This document shows, piece after piece, positions 52,126 through 63,473 of a stretch of 64,000 bases of DNA (position 1 is the stretch's first letter; each line of letters starts with the position of its first letter). The stretch spans positions 44,905-108,904 of the forward strand of contig JADDOH010004034.1 in the NCBI GenBank assembly GCA_016648135.1, in the 5' to 3' direction. A program made the translations under genes and the position numbers. Origin of the DNA: Agrypnia vestita (Eukaryota > Arthropoda > Insecta > Trichoptera > Phryganeidae). Below the pieces are notes generated by a model. That model saw nothing but the letters and a program-made list of their open reading frames with translations, did no database searches and had not been told where the DNA came from.

Positions 52126-52870
52126 TCTTGTTTATTTATTTGAACTATTGAATATGGAACACAAAATATCTCGAGCAGTTTCAATGATTAGTATCATTTC
52201 ATTAAATGTTGTGAATTCGGTTACATATCTAATTTTGGAGAACATTACTTCTGTATGTTTGAACATTGAACAATGTCTGATCTCCCCACTGTTGTGTTTA
52301 AAGTGTTAGGGATAACACAGAATCCCGCGGAATATCAATATCTCCACCCTTAAAATGTTCATTTTACGAACGAAACATCCTGGATGGGTTAATTTACGAG
52401 CACAAGTATAATGATAATGAGAAATTTTCTCTTTGGGTGGATATTTAAGGGTGGTTCATTTGTGGAACTGAAATTACCCACCCGCCACCTCCGCAACCAC
52501 CCTCCCTACAACACCCCATGTAACCAGGAGCACTGCACCATCTCGCAGGGCTACAGAAATAACAAATTGATTTAAATTTAGAGTTTCGTAAATACATGCT
52601 TTATCCAGTTATTTCTTTTCCACGAACTAACATTAACGATTTATATACATGGTTGAATATATTTGTTTCTAAACTCAGTTAAGGACTACAAGGGGTTGAT
52701 TGATACCAATATAAAGAATTGACTTATATACTATGAATAGTGATGTAATATTCAGAAAACATTCCTTGCTTAAATGGCCATGAAGTAAAACATTCGATAA
52801 TTTGAACCAATGTGTCTTAAGCCATTGTTCTCTCGATTCACAGCTAGATATTCACTTTTTATGTGTTAAA
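52126..52870. other. Unassigned spacer
   Basis: A C-rich patch lies at 52475-52545 (CCACCCGCCACCTCCGCAAC). Nothing else recognised. Confidence 0.45.
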
Positions 52871-52874
52871 TAAA

Positions 52875-52960
52875 ATGGATATTTTATACGCACCGTATTT
52901 TACTGAAAGCATATCTCGACGTTTCGCTGAAGTCTTATTCAGCGTCATCAGGAGAGCGTC
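52875..52960 (-). ncRNA. Hammerhead-like core motif
   Basis: Minus strand 52952-52919 reads CCTGATGA, then CGCTGAA-loop-TTCAGCG and AAACGT, giving CUGAUGA, a perfect 6-7 bp stem and GAAA. A GTA triplet occurs further on. Pairing for stems I and III is not convincing by eye, and one base is unpaired before the stem. The best of the three similar motifs in this window. Such motifs occur in Penelope-like elements, but no such element is visible here. Confidence 0.3.
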
Positions 52961-53937
52961 CTATCCTACTTCGGCTTACACCTCCGCCGTGATAACACAT
53001 ATATCATCTTGTAACAAATTGATTTATGAATATACTTGTATGCATGTAATATTTATTTTTAAATTTAAATAACATAATTTTTACTAGCGTAACCAGATTA
53101 AGGGTGCATGTCCTGGTCCACCATATAAGTATATATATACATATTACAAACATACATCTGAATCAGAAGAAGAGGAGAATAATATATAAAGTAAAAGAAA
53201 ATAAAATATTAAAAAAATAAAAAACGGTACACACCCTTAAAAAATATAAATGAGGGTGTTATCAAATATAAATAAATATATAAAATTTGAACAGTTCTAA
53301 ACTAATAATAAATACAACAAATTTCCATATTTAAAAAGTAGGTATTTAGAAAAATAATAATTATTAAAATAACACTAATTATTTTTGAAATTCTCGATGT
53401 TATTGAATGTTTTGTAACCTTAGCACCCACTACAACATACCCCACACAAAATCCAGCCCACACGCTATATAGACCTCACCTTGAGATAAGGGCGTGTGAG
53501 TGTATTCTTCCATTAATGCCATCCCTAATCGGGTGGGGTCATTCTGACTTGTGTAGGGCTGAGAGATTCTGAAAAATTTAACACCGCAACATCGTAGAAA
53601 AGTCATAACTGAAATGTAAATATAAGAATTATCTGCAAAACCTTGTGACTGCTGGCCAAGTTTATTTATTTATTTTATTTTGGGGAAAATTAACAGCAAA
53701 TCAACATATTAACAAATATAAAATAATGGTTTTAAAATTATGCCAATTACAAATTTTCCACTGAATATAGTAATTTAATTTAACAATACCTGTGCAGGCT
53801 AGTTAGATTTTAAAAAAATACTTTAAAAAAACGATCAAACTTATCAATGTTTTATTTATAACAATTAGAATGGAAAAATAAATTAGGATGGATTTTAATA
53901 ATTAAAACTAATAGTTGTGTGGGATATAAAAGCAAAG
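52961..53937. other. Unassigned sequence with possible repeat pieces
   Basis: 53400-53560 is of higher complexity (CACCCACTACAACATACCCC) with no recognised frame. 53680-53790 loosely matches 10488-10600. The rest is AT-rich. Confidence 0.4.
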
Positions 53938-54060
53938 GCAGCAATATCAAAAAAAAATTAATGCAGTCATCGAGGATTACTAAGTTATAAACGTTCTGAA
54001 TTTGAGGTTTTATAGGAAACGTAGCCTATCAATTTAAAGGGAACGTGGTTTTGAAAGCGA
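53938..54060. mobile_element. Hairpin MITE family H2, half copy
   Basis: AAGCAAAGGCAGCAATATCA, AATGCAGTCATCGAGGATTA and GAATTTGAGGTTTTATAGGA match one H2 arm. The second arm is absent. Confidence 0.6.
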
Positions 54061-54665
54061 TTGATACAAAAAACCAAAAATGAGTACATTTTCAATTAGA
54101 TTTTTCAGAATTGCGCTTTAGAAAATTGGGGATTGTTCCTTAGATGATTGCATAATTTCAAACACTTTATTCTTTCTATTAGAATTTAATTAATTCCTCT
54201 CTCCTTTTTTGTTGTATACTTGTTTGATATACTTATGAACCTAGCTCAATATAAGCTGTCTGTTGCCAAATGGATTAAAAACTTCGTGAGTAAGAAAAAA
54301 TATTTTTCATTAACAATTATTAATTGTTATACATTAAAAATTTCGTTAGGACAAGTCTCTGCAAAGTCGAAAAGTACGTGCGAATTATCTCAGTCACGAT
54401 ATGTGCGGTATAACATAGTCGCCGTGTTTAAAATGTTTAAGACAGTTTTTTGATCACTTTTGTTTAATCGCGTGTAATTTTCTATGATGGATCTAAGAAA
54501 CATAGTATTTTGTATTGTTGCTTTGAATAAAAGCTTAGGTATTTGTTGAATGCAGCCAACCACCATAAATGTACACATATAATTAGTATTTTGTGCAGTT
54601 TCTCAAGGTTTATGAATGTATTTTATAGTCTCAGAGTATTTTTCTGTATTGTCGATCTTTTTTAT
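54061..54665. other. AT-rich spacer
   Basis: A 77-codon plus-strand frame (54220-54453) has no recognised domain. Confidence 0.45.
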
Positions 54666-54925
54666 CTTCTAGTGCTTGTCCGGTTATCAGACGCTTCATG
54701 TTGGCGATCATAATCTTACTAACAGCAGCTCCAAATAGTTGGACTGTAAATTTTCCGAACCATTGCCTCGAGTTTTGGATGGATGTCCTTCGTCTGCTGG
54801 CAGTTGGCCTTGAATGATGAGGTGCAGGATTTGGTGCTTTTCCGACATCCGGAACGATATGACGATATGGCCAAAATCCGGCGATGTATATATTTTAATT
54901 GTTTGATGCGCATCTTGATCATTAC
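54666..54925 (-). mobile_element. Probable LINE remnant, antisense
   Basis: The minus strand reads KHQILHLIIQGQLPADEGHP in one frame, with stops and shifts. This resembles the C-terminal tail (I-H-I-QGQ-PA) of RTE-type elements of insects. Support is a single short block. Confidence 0.4.
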
Positions 54926-55129
54926 ATTGGCATTTGTAACTCTATCAGGCTAGCTTATTTAATGCAGTGTCTATGTCAAAGGGACTTATACATTGAATTT
55001 AAAAGATTTTAGATATATTTTTGCTAAACGTGATTTAAATGACCCAATCGATCAGGTGCAGGAGTGCAGGCATAAAAAATAATATGAATTAATTTATATT
55101 TAAAAAACAAAACAGAGGTTATAGTAGTA

Positions 55130-56018
55130 TGTAGCGACCGAGATCAGCATACAGGGGACCCAGCTGAAGCGAGTCAATAAATTCAAATACCTTGGGGTGA
55201 AATTTTCTAGCGACAGGAGGCAGGAAAAAGAAATTTGGGGGTCACACATATACACATGCACACAAAAAAATGCTAATTTACCTCAGATTTTTTGTCATTG
55301 TACTTTCTGGTACTATTCTAAAATTATTTTAGACATGGACACTTCAGAATTTATCTCTTTATTTAAAATTGCTACAAAACTGAAGCTAGTTCTAATTCTT
55401 TACAAACTTCCGTCGTATCGAATGCCAGTGATAATGAGTAAAATAATATTTAATTTTAATAATAATCCAATATCAATATCGATATTCTCATTATAGTGCG
55501 ATGATAACAAAATCTGAGCTAAGTGTCAAGACTAAACTCACTTCTTTCAAATCTGTGTACAGACAACCTCAATATATGGCCTAAAAATTTGGATCCTAAC
55601 GGAGAGAGTGAGAGCAAAGATTCAGGCTGCCGAGATGAGTTTTGTAAGGGAGGAATCGGAAGTCACAATGATGGACAGAGTAAGAAGTGCCGACGTAAGG
55701 CACACTCTCGGCATGGAGCCCCCACTCCTACATATAGAAAAATCACAAATGAGGTGGCTTGGACACGTGCCAAGAGTGCCAGAGGAATGAATATCAAGAA
55801 GAATCCTCTTGGCAACCCCGGAAGGAAGACGACCGGTGGGTCGCCCCAGATTAAGCTGGGAGAAACAACAAAAATGTGTACGGAAACATAATGGGTCTGA
55901 AATGGTTGACTCATGCGGAAGCACCGCAAGACAGGGGAATACGGAAACACCTTGTCGAGTCTTTGGACCCCCGACCCTACTAGGACAAGAGGATGAAGAT
56001 GATGATGATGATGAAGAT
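55130..56018 (+). mobile_element. RTE-clade LINE fragment, family R-A (second copy)
   Basis: Blocks in order: LKRVNKFKYLGVKFSSDRRQ (55175-55235), ITKSELSVKTKLTSFKSVY (about 55503-55560), MRAKIQAAEMSFV, VRSADVRHTLGMEPPLLHIE and SQMRWLGHVPRVP (to 55785). A 3' region and a GATGATGATGATG tail (55993-56015) follow. The 240 bp between the first two blocks is longer than expected, so something may be inserted. It is the same family as 19963-21010. Truncated, with stops. Confidence 0.82.
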
Positions 56019-56133
56019 TAAAAAATAACCGTAATATGTTATCATAATTCATCTGGTGCAATGGTAATGTTTAAACAACCAGGAAAATGACACGTAATTT
56101 CGTAGGTCGCAGGTTGTATGCAGTGGTAGGGGA

Positions 56134-56762
56134 TAGTGATGGGTCCGCTCTGTACTCACTACTACAATGTAGTACTACATTACACTGAAGTGCACACTTC
56201 GCACGTTTTGAAGTGTAGTGCACACTACAAACTACAAACTCCAAAGTTATTGAAAGTATAAATTTCAAATAGTTCACTTCATTTCAAAGCGAACACTACA
56301 AAGTACATACACTTCAAAGTTATCGAAAGTATGAGAAACATACTTTAAATAGTGCATTTTTTACGTGAAATTTTTGGGAAGTTGATGTAGCTAAATGAAG
56401 AAATCTCTAGAAACTGTAACAACCCCCACCGCCCCATGGTTTGAAAATTTTTTGGAATCGAATGAAGAAATCTGGCTGCGACCTTTTTTTTTTGTTTTTT
56501 AGGTCGCCAAATGTTACTTTGGGGAAAATGTCGTCATTTATCTTAAATATTTTTCTCAATTTTGTAGTACAATTACTTCATTTCATTACTTCACTTCATT
56601 AATATTACAATAACTTCATTATTTCACTTCATTTCGTAGCTCTACAATTACTTCAATTCAAGTAGTTTTTACTACAATTGTAGTGTACGCTTTGAGTCTT
56701 CAAACTGGTGAACGTGTGTGTGTTGTAGTCTTCATTTTGAAATGTAGTTTTTCCCTTCGCTA
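56134..56762. mobile_element. hAT-type non-autonomous element, perfect 8-bp duplication
   Basis: 629 bp. Ends TAGTGATGGG and, in reverse, TAGCGAAGGG. The octamer GTAGGGGA flanks both sides (56126-56133, 56763-56770). The interior carries many ACTTCA/TGAAGT and ACTACA/TGTAGT words, clustered near both ends, probably subterminal transposase-binding sites. No coding region. Confidence 0.9.
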
Positions 56763-56770
56763 GTAGGGGA

Positions 56771-57540
56771 TGCATAACATGTTACGTACGTGCCGTACAT
56801 TGCAACCCAGACCTGCTCAAGGCTTTACTATTTCCATAGTAACCAACTAACCATGGGGTGGTTATTATATGCCGGGTTTTATAGACTCTTACCACCCTCT
56901 GAGTGACGGGTTGTGATTGGTGCAGTCTACGGTGACCGGGTTGGGGGGCGGAGGGTGGTTTGGCTCGTTGTCATGGCACCCGACAGACGCACTGATTGAA
57001 AAAGAGCTAAAAGCGAAAATCAACAAGGAAGAATTTAATTTAACGTCAAAAGGGGAAATATTAAAAGTTCCTGAAGCACTTTTCGCATTTTAAATCATTT
57101 TGCCCTTAAATTTTTGTTGTTGAAGAATAAAACTCAGAATTTTTGTTATGGAATATTTTGATTTATGACATTATTAAAGAAACTAGCAGACACGCATTTA
57201 TTAAGTAATGAAAAAGTTGCATTCTAAATAAATGTAAATTGTAACATTTTGAATTATATTACGCTGCCAACGCCGATGATGTTATAAACACCTAATGTTT
57301 ATAACATCATCATATATATTGCTAATCTGTCGCCAGGATGTTTTGGACGACAGTACGGAAGTACGATAGTAGCCTTTGAATATGAAACTTAACGCACACG
57401 TGTCAGCGCCGGAACGGTACATCATAATCCTATTTTTTTTTTAAAAGTCTGATAAGGAAGTTGTTGCGTTAATTCATTAAATTAATATTAATATGTACTG
57501 TGCTTCGTACCTAACGCTTGTTTACTAAATTGAATTTAAA
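56771..57540. other. Unassigned sequence with short hairpin
   Basis: 56840-56990 is GC-richer (ACCGGGTTGGGGGGCGGAGG) without a frame. At 57277-57313 GATGATGTTATAAAC and GTTTATAACATCATC form a perfect 15-bp hairpin around 7 nt. Confidence 0.45.
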
Positions 57541-57800
57541 CTAATTGTTTTTCCTAACGCAGCCCAGAGACAGTGAAGTGGTTAGTGCAGTTTCCTCGCC
57601 GCGTCGCACGAGCGCTTTGCAACTTCAGCAGCGTAGCGAGGAAAATATTAAAACAATGCCAAACTGGATGGCGAAAGTGTATAACCGATAAGGGAGCTTT
57701 TGCTCGTAGAACGGCCCTGGATCTGTGGTGGGTCCCACTTCACTGTGCTACGTACCTCCCTTTTTTTATAACAAGTTATATTTTCAACGCTGCTGTTATA
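57541..57800 (+). other. Unrecognised segment sharing a block with 15.3 kb
   Basis: A 77-codon frame from 57573 contains TDKGAFARRTALDLWW, aligned in frame with 15299-15350. Domain not recognised. Treated as a second copy of an unknown dispersed repeat. Confidence 0.35.
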
Positions 57801-57830
57801 GTTTAAGATTTCTCCTTGATAATGATTAAT

Positions 57831-57885
57831 ATTATATATAGATATATATATATATATATATAGAATATCTATCTATATATATATG
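57831..57885. repeat. (TA)n / TATC microsatellite
   Basis: ATATATAGATATATATATAT followed by a TATCTATC variant; locally self-complementary. Confidence 0.85.
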
Positions 57886-58035
57886 AGAAAGCGGATTAAA
57901 CACGCGTCCAGCATCATCTTACGTGAAAAAATATGAAGTTTCTTATTCGAGTCATTCGTTTTCCAAAAGCACTTCACTTTCTCTTATATATCGTTTGCCC
58001 TTACATTGATTCCAGCCCGACTCCTTTGTATCCTT
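57886..58035. other. Unassigned spacer
   Basis: Nothing recognised. Confidence 0.5.
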
Positions 58036-58165
58036 AATTAATTTTAAAATGATTAAAACTGTTGATATTAGGACATTATTGCTAGAACATTTTCGATTTA
58101 TAATTAAGATAGGAATCTACCTGTAAAGTATTGTGGACCAGCTCTGTTACACCCTGTATATGTAC
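58036..58165. mobile_element. H3 MITE end fragment
   Basis: GAACATTTTCGATTTATAAT, AGGAATCTACCTGTAAAGTA and TGTTACACCCTGTATA match the outer arm and end (TATACAGGGT in reverse) of the H3 elements at 19430-19960 and 46106-46360. Confidence 0.65.
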
Positions 58166-58549
58166 CTATAAGGCACATAATATATTCATTATGTATATAT
58201 ATATCTGAATATTGAAAGGGATTATTGTACACATACTCTAAATAATTGAATCCTCAAAAGCTACTTGTTTATAGAAATTACATTAATTTACGAAATGGTT
58301 ACATAATAATCTGTACTAATCTTTGATCTTATACATCTACAACCTTAAGCTCCCTTTGAATATTCTCCCTCTGAATCGGTTTATTTTTTAACACACTGCG
58401 ATTTACACCATCTTAATTATAATGTGGAAAGTCTGTTTGTGTATTCCTTCTTAAATTTCTAGTACAGCGCAATTATTTTCAGCTCGAAAAGTCATTTCAG
58501 GTGAAATAGTAGTCATCATGACATGATGAGATTTGAAATATCCATTTAA
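58166..58549. other. AT-rich spacer
   Basis: Nothing recognised. Confidence 0.5.
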
Positions 58550-58607
58550 TTAATAAGAATATTGATGTGACACGTATTCCGTGTTCGCATCATTATTAAA
58601 AAAAAAA
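58550..58607 (+). mobile_element. SINE S1, 3' fragment
   Basis: AATATTGATGTGACACGTAT, TTCCGTGTTCGCATC and ATTA10 match the 3' end of the SINE at 51942-52125. The head is missing. Confidence 0.75.
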
Positions 58608-58720
58608 TTGTTATTAAATAAAATGAGTCACTATTTTATTAGATTCATATTTACAAGAAAAATTTTTTCGCATATTATTTCTTGTAAATACGGATTTACA
58701 AGAAGAATTTTAAAAAATGC

Positions 58721-58757
58721 GTTCTTTAAAATAAGTATTAACTTATTTTAAAGAACA
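58721..58757. repeat. Perfect short hairpin
   Basis: GTTCTTTAAAATAAGT and ACTTATTTTAAAGAAC around a 4-nt loop. A weaker TTCTTGTAAAT / TTTACAAGAA pair lies just upstream. Confidence 0.8.
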
Positions 58758-58785
58758 CATCACAGATCAAAAAATATATAGATAT

Positions 58786-59220
58786 TCGGCCATATACCGA
58801 AAATAGAAATAATTGCTATTTCAATATCTTGACAGTTTTTGTGTACCATTGTAACGCCGTCAATTCTGACATTTTTGAGTTTGACATGTTTGGAGATAAT
58901 GAATTCAACCGACCTATAAAATGTAAATAAATGTTAAGTTATTGAAAGATTTGGCAGATAATTCCTGTCACACACAGTACGAGTCATTAAATTAGTTCTC
59001 TCGAAACTATGAGTAATTAAATATTTAAAATGTCAAGTTATTCACAATTTATGAATAACTTAATTTTTTTTTACGTTTTAGAGTTTTCTGATTGGTTGGT
59101 GAATTCATTATTTCCAAACACCTCAAACTAAAAACGTCAAAATTGACGGCGTCACAATGTTAAACAATAATTGTCATGATACCGAAATGGCAATGATGGC
59201 TGTTTTCAGAATACGGCCGA
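58786..59220. mobile_element. Long-TIR MITE, 435 bp
   Basis: Arms of about 130 bp: TCGGCCATAT/TCGGCCGTAT at the ends, then CGCCGTCAATTCTGACATTT versus CGCCGTCAATTTTGACGTTT in reverse, and GGAGATAATGAATTCA versus GGAAATAATGAATTCA. The interior is AT-rich, with no coding. Target duplication not resolved. Confidence 0.82.
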
Positions 59221-59755
59221 TTAACGTTTAACGTAAATTCCTTATCCACAATTTGGCATCACCTCTGATGCCAATACATTCACGTTGTTCAAAAAAATTA
59301 CCATGAGTTTGTAAATTTTGAAACAATTATAAAAAAGTTGAGCTAAATACCCTCAAAAAGTATAATGCCTTATTAAATAAGTTGCGCTTTATTACAAAAA
59401 GGCGTATTTATTTAAGAGACACTGCTTGTACCAAAATTTAAAAAAATACATCGTTTACCAGGGGAGGGACATTCTTCTGTTGTGACCCATTCTCCTTTCC
59501 TAAGTTAAGTTCATGTGTGCATTTTGTATGCTCGTGAAATACACGCAGAAAATTTATTTGAATATGTTAAAGCTCTCTTTTATAAAATTATTTGCTATCA
59601 CTCGATTTGTTTCGTTTTTTTTTTCACGCAACTATCAATTAATGTTTATTATGATGTTAACTGATACTTAATCAATTAATAATTCATCGGTAAAATATAA
59701 GGAATTATGAAATTAATACACACGAGAATATAATCTCGGGTAATCCTAACCAGGT
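59221..59755. other. AT-rich spacer
   Basis: Nothing recognised. Confidence 0.5.
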
Positions 59756-59860
59756 AATAGAGTCAGAAGCAATTATAAAGCGGAAAATCTGTGTATCTGA
59801 AGCAGTGAGAACTCTCGAACGGTGAGGTCTACCGTTATGAAATTTGCACAGCTTAATTAA
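59756..59860 (+). mobile_element. LTR 5'-end relic (TGACA-ending family)
   Basis: GGTAATAGAGTCAGAAGCAA and GAACTCTCGAACGGTGAGGT match the LTR starts at 49195 and 22342. Similarity is lost after ~80-100 bp. Confidence 0.5.
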
Positions 59861-60847
59861 GATAAATTACAGAAGTCTTCAGAGGCGAAACTATTTATAT
59901 GAGAAACGTGTGTAGATGTCTTTTTTATACGATGGCTTAGGGTTTACAACCTGTGTTGGCTGGTTTACAACCTGTGTTACCAATTCCATTGTAAGAACAT
60001 CCACACATTATAAAAATTTTGAATGTTCTATATATGTTCCAAAACAGAGAATCTTTCGTTTATTTTAATGGACAATATTATAGACATCTGTAGTCTTTTC
60101 TCATGAACTAGTTATATACATAGAGATACCTCTGTATTAATGCGGAGTGTATTGTACGGCTTAATCTAGTCAACGCATTTTTGGCTCACAACGTCATTTT
60201 CATCGTGAGCTATGCAGCTTGGAAATATAATAATAAGAATAATATATAATAATAATAATAATAATTAAGGTATAAAATCCAGTAGATTGAATTATAATAA
60301 AAACATGTACATGATCTTATAAAATAAGACAAAACGATCTATATTTTCCAACTATTCAAAAATAAAAATATTTCAAAATTTATTTGAATATGTTAAGACT
60401 CGTTTTGAATTAATAATTTGCGTTAAGGCTTTTTTCTTTTTTGTACGCATTATTTTTTTTCAGAAATATTTAATTAAAACATACAAAATTCTAAATATCG
60501 GGTGGTAAAGCTAGTATTACATAATATAAGTGTATACTGTAGTAGAAATATTCCTAAAAGGTATACGGGTACTCCAGAATTATATCCGATTCGATTCCGG
60601 GTTTCACTTTGTCCTGTAGGTTGGCACAAATCCTCCAGCTTCGAGCGTGTCTGGATACCAAGGGACGCCCCACGTGCCCGAGTTTTCCAACACAGCGGTG
60701 TTCGTGAACCAAATTGTTCGCGAACGCGCTCATAGGCATGCCCCTAACCGTAACTCCGTCATGTACCATTTTGAAATACATTTAGGTAACTTTATTTTAA
60801 CCATCATTTAAATATAATTCATTTTCAAATTAAAGCGTAAAAAAAGT
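59861..60847. other. Unassigned sequence
   Basis: (AAT)n microsatellite at about 60240-60266. The minus strand at 60600-60740 has an amino-acid-like stretch (LENSGTWGVPWYPDTLEAGG) bounded by stops, perhaps a decayed coding repeat. Not assigned. Confidence 0.35.
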
Positions 60848-61375
60848 AACCCATAAAAACCAAGTTTTTATTATACTCCCTTTCTTTGTAAAATATAACA
60901 ACAATTAAAGACGAATTAAAACATATAACATAACACTAAACTTACAGTAATTTAATATATTCGTAAAATGTCAGATGTTTTGAACTTTGATAAGACACTT
61001 CATGCTTTGAAGATTAAATTCTAAAAACATTTATCAGTCAATTTAGATTTTCGACATTCGTAGTGAAGTACCTATTACGAATACCGACGGAGTAATTAAA
61101 ATTTAGAAAATATCTCGCGACGTTATCGGGCCGCTATGCTAGTAATCAAATTTTTCTAATGATTCCAATTTGAAAAAACCAATAAAATTTCTAAAATCCG
61201 AAATTATACTATAATTTTTTTTTTAACGAAAATTCGATAGATCTTGCTGATCGTCGCCACGAGTCTACTTGCCAAGTTTCAACTCGATTGGATCACGGGA
61301 AAAGGGTTAAAAATTGATCCAAAGTTTTTTCACCCGGCAAGCAAGCAGACGCCATGAGTTAAAAGAAAGGAAGTA
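60848..61375. mobile_element. Dispersed repeat family D1, copy 2
   Basis: Colinear with 29725-30010: CCATAAAAACCAAGTTTTTA, AATTTCTAAAATCCGAAATT, TTTCAACTCGATTGGATCAC, GGGAAAAGGGTTAAAAATTG and AGCAGACGCCATGAGTTAAA. The left part is longer here (an extra ~250 bp). Confidence 0.65.
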
Positions 61376-61389
61376 AATATATTCTTTAT

Positions 61390-61800
61390 ATTGATCGTAG
61401 GCAACCCGAAACAGTAGAAAAACGAATGCTTAAATGGTCGGCAGGAGTAACTAAAGGATTAAAGGATTAAAGATAGCATTCGTGGTAGCTTAAGTGTTAC
61501 GGATATAAACAGTAAGCTGGAGGAACGACAGTTGAGTTGGTATGGGCACACAAGACGGAGACCACCAGACCACAAGGTGAAGCAGGCAATGTCCATGGAG
61601 CTTCATCAACAGTCGTCCAGAGGAAGACAAAGAACTCCTGGATGACTCAATGTTCCAAAATACTACAGACAAAATGGCCTGGATGAAAGCGATATCCAGA
61701 ACCGAAGAAGATATAGCCGAACGGGAAGAGTCGACCCCAACAGCTTACCTGGGCAATGAGTTGGGACAGTGCAAGGAAGAAGTAAGGTTGTTTAACGATA
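61390..61800 (+). mobile_element. RTE-type LINE C-terminal fragment, family R-C
   Basis: Frames read KRMLKWSAGVTKGLKD, VTDINSKLEERQLSWYGHTR, PPDHKVKQAMSMELHQQSS, ISRTEEDIAEREESTPTAYL and GNELGQCKEE. The fragment is colinear with 36540-36960. It is 5'-truncated and frameshifted. A GAAGAAG remnant marks the tail. Confidence 0.8.
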
Positions 61801-61924
61801 AAGTATGCGGAAAAAATAATAAAACGGAATTTATTTCAAATCGTTATGGACCAGGTAAACTGCGATTACCAATTTCGCTTTATTGATCACTTAAAATTGT
61901 GAAGAAGCAAAAACATCGTTAAAT

Positions 61925-62040
61925 AAATGTTACCAGTTAAGGAGATAAGCGACATCAAAGTTTGCAAATTAATTTTCAATATTTCGGACCTTTGGGTTCT
62001 ACAGCATAAAGCATTAAGCATTATTTTGTGCTATTATGGG
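61925..62040. mobile_element. H3 MITE inner-arm fragment
   Basis: AGATAAGCGACATCAAAGTT, TTTTCAATATTTCGGAC and a following GCATTATTTTGTGCTATTAT block. The first words match inner arms at 13450 and 19520. Confidence 0.5.
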
Positions 62041-63473
62041 AACGATAAAACAATAATATTTTTTATTTTTTAAATAAATTGGTAAATTTTTGGTGAACTT
62101 AAGTTCACAGATTGACAATATTTTTTGTTATTAAAAGTTATCTTCTAGTACCTACGACAACAGCGGTCAAAAACAAGACAAGAAAATCTTCCGGGTATTC
62201 AGTTCCTACAATGAAGCACGAATGTATGTAAACATATATTTTGGGATAAAAAAGCGAAAATAAATATGTATTATTAAGCTAAAATAAATATAATTAAAGA
62301 ATATTATGATATATGTATAGGTATTCAAATCTGAATAATCCCAGAATTATTTTGTTTTCTGTTTGTCCGCCGTCGTAACTCCGTGTAAGGTTCGTAACTT
62401 CTTTATATATATCTTTTTTTTACATAAATAAATAAAAACTTATTCCTTAGGAACCGACAGGTAAAAGTAACGTCAGTTTTGACGGGTTACAGTTAGTATG
62501 AAAATAATTGTGACAGAAATATGACGAGATAACAACAGAATTTCGATATTTCCCGTAAAAATTCTAGTTAAATACAACTTATTCGTTAGTGCCGACTAGC
62601 AACATCGTTTCAATATGCCAAGACATAATAGACCGGACGTACTTATTTGTACGTGTAAAATTTCAAGACATCTGTCAAATGTCAATATTTCTATCAATAT
62701 AATTTTTATTTGTCACTTTGGATGACGAAATTAATAGACATCTGTAAAAAAATTACACCACGTTTTAATATAAATTAGTGCTTATTTTATATAATATCTA
62801 CTCATCACGTAAACATTGACGAAGTGTACAATGTTACATAATAGCCGTCAATACGAGAGGACCCGAATAAGGGATGATGTTTTGAGTATTACTGTAAATA
62901 TTTTTTCGAATCATAGTTTTTTCTAAATGGTGTATCTGATTTCTTTTAAATGCCAAGAACGATTTTCTCAAATTGCAGCCTTACAATAAAATGTGTTTTC
63001 ATTTAAAAAAACTAATTGAAGTAATTTTCACCCCTATATTCCACCCCTTGGTGTAGGGCTAGACGCTGACCTAGGGTACTGCGCAGTACTTTGCCACAAG
63101 GACTGTATTTAATTTCGTCACTTCGTTAGATGCACGAATGGCGAGTTTAACAAAAATTTCTCAAGTTGTAATAATTAATGAATTCCTTTGATGACGAAAA
63201 ATAAGTTAAGTTACGTAATTTTGAGAAGGTTCGTAATTTCAAACTTAAGTATACTTTGGAAATTAGAATATAATAAAAGTTACTTCGTTTATTCAATTAC
63301 TAACGGGGAAACTCCAAGTTTGTTGCTGTAATTACTGAGAAAATTACGCTTCACTGTCGTAATTCAAAACCAAAATGACTAATTAAAAAAGATTAGAATA
63401 ATCTTGATAATATTCTTACTTCATGCAGGCATGTGCAGTCAGTACTTTGAAATGAGCTCTATGTTAATATATT
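62041..63473. other. AT-rich spacer
   Basis: About 1.4 kb with no recognised gene, RNA or repeat arm. Confidence 0.5.
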
